64,000 nt of DNA, from NCBI RefSeq assembly GCF_016545825.1, contig NC_052622.1, positions 3,911,001 to 3,975,000 of the forward strand, read 5' to 3'. This DNA comes from Eucalyptus grandis. Taxonomy: Eukaryota; Streptophyta; Magnoliopsida; Myrtales; Myrtaceae. Of the stretch, positions 34,828 to 44,870 are shown one piece after another (the stretch's first letter is position 1; each line of letters opens with the position of its first letter). Below the pieces are notes generated by a model. That model searched no databases, had not been told where the DNA came from, and worked only from the letters and a program-made list of their open reading frames with translations. The position numbers were made by a program, and so were the translations under genes.

Positions 34828-36075
34828 CCTTGCACTTCAATCAACTTCTCTTTGTTTAATCTTTACCGGACTCTAGCCGTGTACGGAAGATATGACTTTT
34901 GGAGCCTCCCTAGGAATGATGAGAATGACTGCTTAGTGGAATCAAATTCCCCAGAAGAAGAATAAACATTTAAAAACCCTGTTTTCTAAAACGAAAATGA
35001 CGGGTAACTACTCACGCCGTTGTACTATCAAATTTATTTAATCACCTTTCTTTTTTCTAGTTACGACCAGTTAAGCAAATAAAGATCAATTCACCCAAAG
35101 AGGGGCCCAATAAAAATGAACAAAAGAAGGAACTTTGCACTTTGCCCTGCATTTGCATCTAGGAGAACCGATGAAATCATTAATAGGGTGCATGCAAGCT
35201 TTTGATTTGCATGCGAGTCATTTAAATCTTTCTGGTGCTTTTCTAAGGCAAAATCCAGAATCGATGGGAAATTGCAAGATTTTGTTGATGGTTGCCGATG
35301 GTCTCTGCATTTTCTCAGCAACCAAACAGAGCATGGGCGAAAGGAAGCAAGAAGAATCAGACCAGGAAAACAGACCAAATCCTTCAAGCGGGTATAAAAC
35401 ATCACAACCCCCATCAAAGACTAAAAGCGGAGAGAGAGAAAGAGAGAGAGAGAGAGTCGTGGACTGACCCGAAATCAGTGATGGAGGGAAGGAAGAGACT
35501 TGGATTCTTAGAGAGATTCTTTCTCGCGCTCTGTTTTTATATGCTGGGCAAACTAATTTCCTGGATTTCTCAGGCGCTCCGCATTTGGTTTTGGAACTTC
35601 TCCGAGAACAGAGTGCAGCTTTCTCGATTCTTGGGTCTCTCTCTCTCTCTCCCTCCCTCCCTCTCGCTGTCTCCCCACACGAAATTTTGCTGAGCTTTCG
35701 TCCTCGCTCTCGGACTGCCGAATGGGGGGCCGCTATTCGTGAGCTCCCAGAGAGCGACGTCGGTGAAAGCGCTCAAAGTTCAAACATTCTCCTCCTCCCC
35801 CCACCACCACATCTTGTCCTTCAGCAACGGCCGACTGGTTTTTCTGGGTTAAATCTGTTTGGACTTTTACTGGTATCGCACACCGACAATGGATATTTCA
35901 CAAATCTCCTTTTAAAGGTATTTAAACTTCATGGTCCAAACTCTCTTATCTCTTTGAATTTATATAATCACTCCTTTTATAAGTCATCGTTTCTAACGCC
36001 AGCAAATTTGCTGATGTATCATCCCTATTGTGGCACGTAATGGACATGCCGTGATATCGTATCAAATAAGCTTCT
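34828..36075. repeat. Duplicated promoter/leader-like block B
   Basis: The block matches 42028-43545 and 44319-44500. Shared runs include CCTTGCACTTCAATCAACTT, GACTCTAGCCGTGTAC, AATCGATGGGAA, CAAGCGGGTATAAAACATCA, and CTATTGTGGCACGTAATGGA at the end. A single unit of the 144-bp repeat is at about 35672-35810. Open frames in the two copies are not conserved in phase (compare 35479 and 42714), so it reads as a promoter plus leader rather than coding sequence. Confidence 0.75.
35393..35399 (+). promoter_or_regulatory. TATA-box-like element
   Basis: TATAAAA sits in a run CAAGCGGGTATAAAACATCA conserved in the other copy at 42586. It is followed by purine (GA)n and then pyrimidine (CT)n tracts, typical of plant 5' leaders. 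Transcription would run to the right, opposite to the CBL gene. No downstream gene is recognised. Confidence 0.45.
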
Positions 36076-36089
36076 TATTTTATTTTTAT

Positions 36090-36460
36090 CAAAAGAAATT
36101 TTCATTTATTACCAAAATGATACGTGATTAAAAATATCAATAGTCATAATAACAAAACAAGTATACAGAGCTCCAAAACACACCACAAACAAAAAATGAA
36201 GGCATATCATTAGTATATGATTGAAAGAGATAATAATATGTGAAAAAGATCGCCATTGCTCACCAATCACATAGCTTCATCGTGATAATCAAACATTGGA
36301 ATCTTTATCTATAGTTATGACTTTGCCTTTTGGTTGTGTGCACTTAGATTCGGTATCCCGAACAGCATCATCCTGAACACATTGAGTTAAAATTTACGAA
36401 TTATTTATATCATTTTCCATTTCTATATCATGAATAATGCATATCTCAAAAAGATAAAAA
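36090..36460. other. Intergenic AT-rich stretch
   Basis: No frame, no repeat pair and no motif recognised up to the repeat fragment that starts near 36425. Confidence 0.4.
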
Positions 36461-36539
36461 CCATTAAATTCAAACTTGCTACTTTTCATATTCGTTCGCT
36501 TAAACAAATGTCCCAAACGATGTCTCCATTGCAATTCTT

Positions 36540-37480
36540 CTAGGGAAAAAAAAAACTCTGAGAGAAAAATTGGAGAGGAAAATTCGTGCGAGGAAAAATC
36601 CTTCGTCCGTGTTGGTCAAAGAGGAAGCCATTTCTCTTTTCTTTCTCTGACAAGAAAAGGGACAAGTCAGGAAAAGGTACAGAGAGGACGTGAGGGAGAC
36701 GTGAGGAGAGAGAGAAAGAAATTAAAAAAAAAAAAAAAAAAAGACCGCCGGCCTCCGTCGGTGACTACCTGCGCAGCTCGCCATCACCCGCGAGCACCAG
36801 CAGCAGCCTGCTTGTCGCCGCTGATCGCCCAGCACCGCTCGCCCGACGACCGCGCCGCTGTCCCCTGCCGCCGCCGCACCAACGCTCGGCGTCTGCAATT
36901 CACCCGACGCCGCAGTAGCCCGCTGCTGCCGCGCCTCAGCTTCTGCAGCCCGCGCCTCCACAGCCGCGAGCACCCTCGCCCGCGCTCCGCCCGTCGCTAC
37001 GCCCGTCGCCGCTCCTCCTCCTGTTCGCTCTCCGCTCGACGACCGCGCCTGCAGCAACGCCCGACGCCTTCGCCGCTCTGCCTTGACCGCCCGAAGCCCG
37101 TCGCCTCGCTGCAGCCACCACCAGTCTCCGCCTCTGTCCACAGCGACCTGCGAGCCCGACGCCTGTAGCCGCGCCACCGTTCACGATCGCCTGGCGCCCA
37201 TCCCCTGAAGCTCCGAACCTCTGCCCGACGCCACAGGAGCTCGTGCCGCCGCTCCGCCGCCCCGCCGGACGCCGCATCACCGCCTGTGCCACCCTCTGAC
37301 TGCACCTCTGCCAGACGACTGTGTCTGCCCGCCTGCTTTCGCCCGGTGTTCAAGCACCAGCAGCGCCGTGCCGCACCTCCGCCTGCCACCAGCGACGTCA
37401 GCACCTCCACGCCGTCAGCCTTCGCCGGACGAGAGTCGCTGCCATCGGTCAAATCCCGCGCACCGGTTTTCCTTTTTTCT
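36540..37480. repeat. GC-rich leader of an LTR-like element
   Basis: The stretch is very rich in CGCC, GCCGC and CGACG words, giving open frames in five phases at once, none with a domain. It is followed by an (ATT)n run and AT-rich text ending in a gypsy-LTR-like end at 40270-40437. The arrangement parallels the GC-rich 46660-47710 followed by AT-rich 47710-49171. I read both as decayed LTR/leader sequence of one gypsy family, not genes. Confidence 0.45.
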
Positions 37481-37504
37481 TTATAAAAAAAAAGTCAAGG
37501 TAGT

Positions 37505-37508
37505 TTAC

Positions 37509-37554
<46 letters not shown>
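37505..37554. repeat. (ATT)n microsatellite
   Basis: About 16 perfect TTA/ATT triplets. It encodes poly-Leu in one phase, an artefact. Confidence 0.95.
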
Positions 37555-37555
<1 letters not shown>

Positions 37556-38034
37556 ATTTATCAGGTTTAGTTGTTATCGTTAAAATTAGAACATTTGGAT
37601 CCAATGATCATTTTATGAATCTTGTAGGTATTAACTGCAGGGGTTTTGTCCAAAATTATTGTAATTATTAATTTAATCGTAAGATGTCGGATCATTTTTT
37701 AATTATATTAATTTTTTTGGGCTTTTTAATTGTTAAATCATTATAATTATCAATTTAATCCGTAAAATTTCGGATCATATTTTTAATTATTTTGAACATT
37801 TTTATATGTTGTGATGTTTAAGGTTAAAGTAATCATTAATTTAACCCGTGAGACAACATGTTATTTTTTCGATTATTTTAATTCTTTTATTTGTTGAATA
37901 TCGTGTTTGTTTAGATGTAATGTTTATTTGATAATTGCTTGTCTTGAAATGAACACTAAAAACAATAAATAAATAAATAAAAATAAAAAAAATAAATCAA
38001 ATCTTGCATTGGAATATGTTGGTTTCATAAAGTG

Positions 38035-38935
38035 GGGTTGCATTTTTTTTTTTTTTTTTTTGGTAAAAGTAAGAATATATAAATAGCTTTGAACCAAAGA
38101 ACACAAGATCGACACCAAAACTTTCACTCAAAGAGACAACAAGTCTAAATGAGTGAATGGGAGACGAAGTAAGAAAGAAACGAGGGGCAAGAAGAAGAAA
38201 ACCAAAAGGGCAGACTAACTAAAGCCACACTAGCCAAGATGGAAAGAGCAACAAAACCAGAAGTCTTCAAGGCGATCAGCAAAGAAAGCCGAGCGGATAA
38301 AGCAACCAGCAACAACAGGGAGTTGCGCGGCCAGTGGGGTTGCATTTTTTATTTTTATTTTTGATAAAAGTAAGAATATATAAATAGCTTTGAACCAAAG
38401 TACACAAGATTGACACCAAAACTTTCGCTCAAAGAGACAACAAGTTTGAATGAGTGAATGGGAGCCGAAGTAAGAAAGAAACGAGGGGCAAGAAGAAGAA
38501 AACCAAAATGGCAGACTAACTAAAGCCACACTGGCCAAGATGGAAAGAGCACCAAAACCAGAAGTCTTCAAGGTGGTCAGCAAACAGCCGAGCGGATAAA
38601 GCAACCAGCAACAACAGGGAGTTGCGCGGCCAATGGGGTTGCATTTTTTATTTTTATTTTTGATAAAAGTAAGAATATATAAATAGCTTTGAACCAAAGT
38701 ACACAAGATCGACACCAAAACTTTCACTCAAAGAGACAACAAGTCTAAATGAGTGAATGGGAGCCGAAGTAAGAAAGAAACGAGGGGCAAGAAGAAGAAA
38801 ACCAAAAGGGCAGATTAACTAAAGCCACACTGGCCAAGATGGAAAGAGCACCAAAACCAGAAGTCTTCAAGGCGGTCAGCAAACAGCCGAGCAAATAAAG
38901 CAACCAGCAACAATAAGGAGTTGCGCGACTAGACG
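38035..38935 (-). repeat. Three tandem copies of a LINE 3' end together with its target sequence
   Basis: Units start at 38035, about 38336 and about 38635 with GGGGTTGCATTTTT, so periods are 302 and 299 bp. Each has the T-rich tail, TAAAAGTAAGAATATATAAA, then AACTTTC..CTCAAAGAGACAAC, and ends GGAGTTGCGCGGCC before the next GGGGTTGCAT. The third continues into the longer LINE. The first two share one truncation point, so they are more likely amplified together than inserted twice. Confidence 0.85.
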
Positions 38936-40111
38936 CGGAAGCAGCCCGACGAAACCGAGAGAAGGACCTCCAAGAGCCGAGAGGATGCGAGGTTAGGAGT
39001 AAAAAAAAACCATCGAAGATAAAGCCCCAGCAACGTTGGAGCCTCCTGTTTCTCGAGTTGTCAATCACATTACTGAAGGTGAGCGCCTTATCCCTAACCG
39101 TCTTGATGAGGAGGTTCTTCAAAGCTGGCAAGTCCAAGGTCTTCCCCGGAAGATAATGGCATTCCGCTTTTTCCAAATCAAGTGGCACATGGCACCAAAC
39201 GAATACCAGGCAATGCTATGATAAAAATCCTTGCTCGGGAGGAATTTGAGGGCCCAAAGTAGATTCTCCGACTAGGATCTATTTCTCCACGGCGTGTTAC
39301 ATCTCGCAGCCCAAAAGAAAGCAAGACTAGAATGGATGTGACAGTCGAAGAATAGATGATCAATAGAGTCCGGTCTGGAATTACAAAAGGCACATATGCC
39401 ACTATCAATTCTACCATAAGAAAGAAGAAGAACCTGAGTGGGTAAGCGGTTTCTGATGATCAGCCACAGGTTGAATTGAAATCTAGCAGCAATCGAATAG
39501 TTCCAAATAAGCGAAGCCCATGGAACACGATCCCTCTTCCTCCTAATGATATCCCATGCTGAGGCCACCGAGAAGGCGCGAGAAGGGCTTCCAAGCTAGG
39601 TGAGCCGATTAGCAGATCGAGAAAGGACCGGAAGAGAGTAACCCCATCTTCCAAGAGAGTCCTGAGGGTGCCACCAAAAGGGGAGAAGAGATCCGCTACT
39701 GTGGCTTGTCTGGAAAAGCTTGAGCTATCAATGAAAGAATCCGAGAAAATTAAGTTTAGCGGGTCTCTCTAGTGTCAATGATCAAACCAAAGGGAAACAT
39801 AAAAGCCATTTCCAACTTCCCAAAGGAATGATAGTCGAAATTCCCTCCTTAGCTACATGATCTTCCTCCAAGCCCACGAACAAGCAGAAGGAATACTAGA
39901 GACCTAAAAGTTTTCCTTTCTTAAGAAGGCGTGTCAATCCCGCAGCCTGCGAATGCCCAAACCTCCCTCCGCCTTGGGAAGACATTCTTCCTCCCAGGAG
40001 ACCTTAGCCTCGACAAGACCAAGAGTGGGCTCTTTCCAAAGAAATTGCCTCAATATTTGTTCAATGCGGTCAAGCACCGAAAATGGAAGTTTTAGATTGT
40101 ATGTTTAATAG
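38048..40111 (-). mobile_element. 5'-truncated LINE, same family as 13403-14056
   Basis: It lies in minus orientation with its poly(A) seen as a T-run at 38043-38061. GGGTTGCATTTTT is at the left (38035) and again at the right (40113), the probable target duplication. Coding pieces are LPALKNLLIKTVRDKALTF and NRRLQRCWG at 39188-39030, and a zf-RVT domain at 39568-39272 (IWNYSIAARFQFNLWL, ICAFCNSRPDSIDHLFFDC with the Cys/His zinc ligands). The RT core is missing. Confidence 0.8.
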
Positions 40112-40269
40112 CGGGTTGCATTTTTAGATTGTATGTTTAATAGTGGGTGAGCATCCGTGTGGTCATCATATTATAGTAATTTAGGTTAAAATAAATCTTA
40201 GCTGCCTGCAAAAATCATTTAAAAAAAATTAAAAGAAATTGTACCATTATTTTAATTAGATATCTAATC

Positions 40270-40437
40270 GACCTACCATAAACTGATTAGTGGCGACTCT
40301 TAGATAAAAATCCATTTAAAATTTTGAATTAAATCGTGAATTGGTATAGGCTTGGAAGAGCCCGAGCTGAGTTTGAAACTTAGTAGTCCATTAACCTAAA
40401 CCATAAGTGGTGCACCCGAAATTTAGATCACGACACC
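40270..40437. repeat. Gypsy-type LTR end, copy 1
   Basis: It matches 48995-49171: both have GATTAGTGGCGACTC, AATCGTGAATTGGTATAGG or AGTCGCGAATTAGTATGGG, GGGAGAGCCCG-like text, a line with CCATTAACC or CCATTGGCC, and end near CACGACA or CGCGACA. Such ends are typical of plant gypsy LTRs. Confidence 0.55.
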
Positions 40438-40439
40438 TA

Positions 40440-41340
40440 CCTGTTCCTCATTTTTTAAAATCTAGAACTTACTCTGCATATCCTAAAACCTAAAGTATAT
40501 CCTATCACAAATTCTAAAATCGATTCCAGGGTCTACCCAGATTCTACCTATATTATTAATTGAACGATTGCAACCATTACTTACGGTTACAATTCACTAG
40601 CCATAACTTATATTTAGACATACGAAAAATATGAATATTAATAAAGTAAAATCTTAATCAAAAAATGAAAGTTCATACTAGTTCTTTCAGATTATACACT
40701 CGTCATCGAATAGTGTGGAATATCACAAGATTACGTAAACACAACCAAGAAAAACATTAAACTTGTTTCAAGTTCTAGATTATGGGTTCCAAATTTCAAG
40801 TTTCTTCAACTAAAAACCTGAAACTTACACGTTAAAATAAATACTTCATTTTTTGGAACCTGGAACTTATCCCGCATACCTTAGAATCTGGAGTCTACAT
40901 GTTCCCACCGATCCGTTCTCAGGTTCTAGGTTCTATCCTGAAACCATGATCACCCCTAATTATATCTGTGAAAGTTAGGGAAGAAGTTGTTTAACTTTTA
41001 GAAAGCATGGAAAAGGCAATAGCGATTTTAAATATTATTTTTATGTCTTAAAAATCCCAAAGGGGTCAATCAACATTATTAAAATAAAATATCGAACCTT
41101 GCTCGTTAAAGAAAAAAGGGGACAGAGTCGCGCCAATTAGATTTCCTTTCCTTTTTCAAGATTCGGATTACGATCGATGAACCTCGCAAATCATGTTGTC
41201 GGTGCAATTGCATGTGGACAAAGCTGAAAATCACCTTAAAACGAACAGGAAAATTATGTCAAAACAAGCATATTCTCTTATGTATCGGACATGACCATGC
41301 TTAGAGAATTAGTGTTAGGTTTAGGAATTCCGAAATCAAT
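40440..41340. other. Intergenic with a possible hAT-MITE relic
   Basis: Phrases such as CCTGGAACTTATCC, GGTTCTAGGTTCTATCC and CCATGATCACCCC recall the body and end of the hAT-type MITE at 32891, in reverse-like order. Ends and target duplication could not be fixed. No gene is seen. Confidence 0.3.
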
Positions 41341-41699
41341 TTCCCGTTCTAGCAAGAGAAGAATCGAGAAGACGGGTGCGAGCGCCTGTTCTTAGAATAA
41401 GACCATGGCATGAACTCGATAAGTGTTGCGTTCATTATTAAAAAAAAAAAAATAGTCAAAGTAAACCCAACTGAGTGTACGGTAGCAAAGGTAATTCGCG
41501 CGATTATTTTATATGGCGTTATATAAGCATGTTGCCTTATGTGTAGCATACATTTGGTGTTCATATCCAAACGACGACTTGCCTTAAAAGATTAGCCATC
41601 GGTTCACACTACCTAATCTCTAATTAATCTACTTGATTAGGAATCTATTAATGCACGATCTATATGCCATGTACGCAACTCCATGGTCTATACATTAAT

Positions 41700-42020
41700 G
41701 GTTGATGGGTTGACTTTTGATTTGAAGATAAGAGCTGCGTACCAAGAATTTTTCTATACTCCCAACGCAATTTATAATTAAAATTGGTACAAACGGTCAA
41801 ACGCCGGCAAACATAAGAGAGCTGGCGGCGGTGGCCCGTCATCACTTGGTGTAATTTGCAGTACGTAATACGGGAAAGCTCATGTCAGTGTATTCGAAAA
41901 GTTTGGAAATTGCAATTTTTTTTATTAAAGATCTTGCTCCACCTTTGGTGAATAAAATCGAAGCATACCCAATTGTCTTTACATTCGGTAGCAATTCAAG
42001 AAGGTGTTTTTGGTAAGTAT
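41700..42020. repeat. Dispersed repeat family R, copy 2
   Basis: It starts GTTGACTTTTGATTTGAAGAT and has AATTTATAATTAAAAT, AAACATAAGAGAGCTGGCGG, TTGGTGTAATTTGCAGTACG and ATTCGAAAAGTTTGG. It runs directly into duplicated block C at 42028. Confidence 0.7.
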
Positions 42021-42585
42021 GGTTCGCAAAGCAAACCTTGCACTTCAATCAACTTCTCTTTGTTTAATCTTTTATCAGACTCTAGCCGTGTACAGAAGAT
42101 ATGACTTTCGGAGGCCTCGTAGGAGCGGTGAGAATGACTGCTTAATGGAATCAGATTCCCAAGAAAAAGAACAAACTTTTATAAACCCTTTTTCTTAAAC
42201 GAAAATGAAGGGTAACTACTCACGCCATAATACTATCAAATTTATTTAATCAACTTCTTTTTTCCCATTTGCGACCAGTTAAGCAAATAAAGATCAAGAA
42301 ATTTACCCAAAGAGGGACCCAATAAAAACGAACAAAAGAAAGAACTTTGCCCTGCATTTGCATCGAGGAGAACCGATGAATCATTAACGAGGTGCAAGCA
42401 AGATTTTGATTTGCATGCGAGCTTTTAGATCTTTCTGGTATTCTTTTAAGGCAAAATCCAGAATCGATGGGAATTTGCAAGATTTTGCCGATGGTCTCTG
42501 CATTTTCTCAGCAGCCAAACAGACCACTGGCGAAAGGAAGCAAGAAGAATCAGACCAGGAAAACAGGGCAAATCCTTCAAGCGGG

Positions 42586-42592
42586 TATAAAA
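42586..42592 (+). promoter_or_regulatory. TATA-box-like element, copy C
   Basis: The run CAAGCGGGTATAAAACATCA is identical to 35386-35405. Conservation in both copies supports a real core promoter. It is followed by CAGACACAGACACAGACACA, an imperfect ACAGAC run not present in copy B. Confidence 0.45.
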
Positions 42593-42900
42593 CATCACAA
42601 CCCCCACCAAAGACTCCAGGCACAGAGACAGACACAGACACAGACACGCACAGAGAGAGAGAGGGAGGGAGGGAGGGAGGGAGGGAGAGTCGTGGACAAA
42701 CCCGAAATCAGTGATGGAGGGAAGGAAGAGACTTGGATTCTTGAGAGATTCTTTCTCGCGCTTTGTTTTTATATCCTGGATTTCTCAGGCGCTCTGCGTT
42801 TGGTTTTGGAACTTCTCCAAGAACCGAGAGCAGCTTTCTTGTTTCTTGGGTCTCTCTCCCTCCCTCCCTCCCTCCCTCTCTCTCTCTCGCTGTCTCCCCC

Positions 42901-43475
42901 CACGAATATCTGCTAAGCTCGCGACTTCGCTCTCGGATTGCCAAATGAGGGGCGCTATTCGTCAGCTCCCGGATAGCGACGTCCACGAAAGCGCCCAAAG
43001 TTCAAACTTTCGCCTCCTTCTCCACTTTGGTCGCTGTCTCCCCCCACGAACATCTGCTGAGCTCGCGACTTCGCTCTGGGACTGCCAAATGGGGGGCGCT
43101 ATTCGTCAGCTCCCGGATAGCGACGTCCACGAAAGCGCCCAAAGTTCAAACTTTCGCCTCCTTCTCCACTTTGGTCGCTGTCTCCCCCCACGAACATCTG
43201 CTGAGCTCGCGACTTCGCTCTGGGACTGCCAAATGGGGGGCGCTATTCGTCAGCTCCCGGATAGCGACGTCCACGAAAGCGCCCACAGTTCAAACTTTCG
43301 CCTCCTTCTCCACTTTGGTCGCTGTCTCCCCACGAACATCTGCTGAGCTCGCGACTTCGCTCTGGGACTGCCAAATGGGGGGCGCTATTCGTCAGCTCCC
43401 GGATAGCGACGTCCACGAAAGCGCCCACAGTTCAAACTTTCGCGTCCTCCTCCACTTTGGTCTTGTCCTGCAGTA
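42901..43475. repeat. 144-bp tandem repeat, four copies
   Basis: Units start with CACGAATATC at 42901 and CACGAACATC at 43045, 43189 and 43331, so periods are 144, 144 and 142 bp. Units 2-4 are nearly identical and unit 1 slightly different. The first three units are in frame with each other, and one phase stays open through the first three, reading DCQMGGAIRQLPDSDVHES in each unit. The single unit at 35672-35810 differs by indels that would break this phase. A two-base loss of C before unit 4 shifts the frame. I see no domain and favour a leader repeat, but a short repeat protein is not excluded. Confidence 0.9.
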
Positions 43476-43557
43476 ACGGAAGACTGGTTTTCTGGGTTAA
43501 ATCTGTTCGGATTTTACTGGTATTCCACACACCATCAATGGATATTTCACAAATTTC

Positions 43558-44318
43558 GAGTGCCAGACACCCGTAGTACAAGACTCGGCACGAAAAGAAG
43601 TCACGAGAATACACTTAAATGTCAAAATCGAAACAAAATGGATCATTTAAGTGCCAACAACGAAAAAATCCAGTCAAAATGCTTACGTGGTGATTTTTAA
43701 GTGAGGCAAGTGCAAAATAACCTTGTGTTGTACACTGATGTGGCTAGACAAGTGCAAAAAGAGGTCTTTTTGTTACTAACATGGGTGAATAATTAATATA
43801 AAAATTAATTAAATTAAATTTATTTAAAACAAAAAACAAAAAGAGAGAGAGAGGGATGGAGATTTTAGGTGGTCCCCGCCATCGTCGAGAAGAGCCGGCA
43901 GTGGTGGGGGAGGGCTGGCTAGGGTCATTGGGCCTTGACTAGGGTCTAGCGACCCTAGCAGACTAGAGGCGAGGCAACGGCGGCGACCAAGGCATAGCCC
44001 TTAGCTGCCTGCAACTATCTTTGCTTTTTAATATAATAATAATAATTAATTTAATTAATTTTTTATATTAAAATTCAACTCCGTGCCAAAACAATGTCAT
44101 TTTTGCATTTCTTTATGGAGTCAGCTTTTTGGCGAGCCACATGGAAGAATAAAATTAATAAAAAAATTGCCACATAGGGCTTTCAGCAAGGTTCGCCGAA
44201 GGTGACACTCAAGTATCTCATTTTTCAAAAAATATAATACTTAAGTGTCACTTTTCTAATTTTTTATACTTAATTGTCCCCTCATGCCACGGTTTGGCAC
44301 CTAGGGTGTACTTTTGCC
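43558..44318. mobile_element. Inverted-repeat DNA element, Mutator-like (tentative)
   Basis: It is flanked by CACAAATTTC (43548) and CACAAATCTC (44319), a 9-10 bp target duplication with one change. Block B has the uninterrupted site CACAAATCTCC at 35900. Inner arms CACTTAAATGTC and ATTTAAGTGCC are mirrored by ACTTAAGTGTCAC and GGTGACACTCAAG. It shares these words with the elements at 7026 and 16747. The core at 43860-44000 is GC-rich. No transposase is seen. Confidence 0.75.
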
Positions 44319-44503
44319 CACAAATCTCCATTAAAAAGAATCTAAATGTATGGTCATATAACCAAATTCTCTATCTATTTGAATTTATATAATTGATCTT
44401 TTTATAAGTCATTGTTTCCAACCCCATCAAATTGTTGATGTGTCATCCCTATTGTGGCACGTAATGGACATGTCACGTTATGGTGTCAAATAAGCTTCAT
44501 AAT

Positions 44504-44870
44504 AAGCCAAAAAAAAAAAAAAAAAAAAAAAAACTTTGACTAGTCTTTTTCCTGAAAAATTAATGATCTAGAAAGTACTTTCTTAAAAATAATCTTTTAT
44601 ATCACTTGAAATAATTAATTCATGAAAATGAATTATTATTTACTACAATTTTTGTCTAAAAATTTTCGTAAATGATGAAGATATTTTTTATGCATTCATT
44701 TTTATAAGCAATCATTTTTTATGAAAATATTTTCAAAATTATTTATTTTTTGTAAAATAAACGTACTCTTCAAAGAAATTTTTTTGAAGAAAACACTAGA
44801 GGGAAGAGAGGGAGAGAGAGACAAGGCAGCTAGATGATAGCAGCCCAACTATTGATGAGGATTTTCAGAC
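44504..44870. other. Poly(A) run and AT-rich spacer
   Basis: A run of about 29 As at 44504-44532 ends the homology with block B, so it may mark a retroposed junction. The rest is AT-rich with no gene. Confidence 0.4.

Larger units (their letters stand above)
42028..44500. repeat. Duplicated promoter/leader-like block C, with an insertion
   Basis: This is the partner of 34828-36075. It keeps the same order: CTCTAGCCGTGTACAGAAG, the TATA motif, a (GA)-rich tract with AGGG repeats at 42655-42690, the leader, and the CTATTGTGGCACGTAATGGA end. It differs by four copies of a 144-bp unit instead of one and by an inserted element at 43558-44318. No CBL gene accompanies this copy. Confidence 0.75.

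Noticed and set aside
36476..37486. Long overlapping open frames (up to 230 codons) on both strands
   Set aside because: They are all in a CGCC/CGACG-rich tract that is open in several phases at once, with Arg/Pro/Ala-rich low-complexity products and no domain. Composition explains them.
41349..41570. 73-codon minus-strand hydrophobic frame
   Set aside because: Hydrophobic run derives from an A-rich tract; no splice signals, homologous copy or domain.
42901..43475. 144-bp array considered as a CRISPR-like array
   Set aside because: Units are contiguous with no spacers, and the host is a plant nuclear genome.
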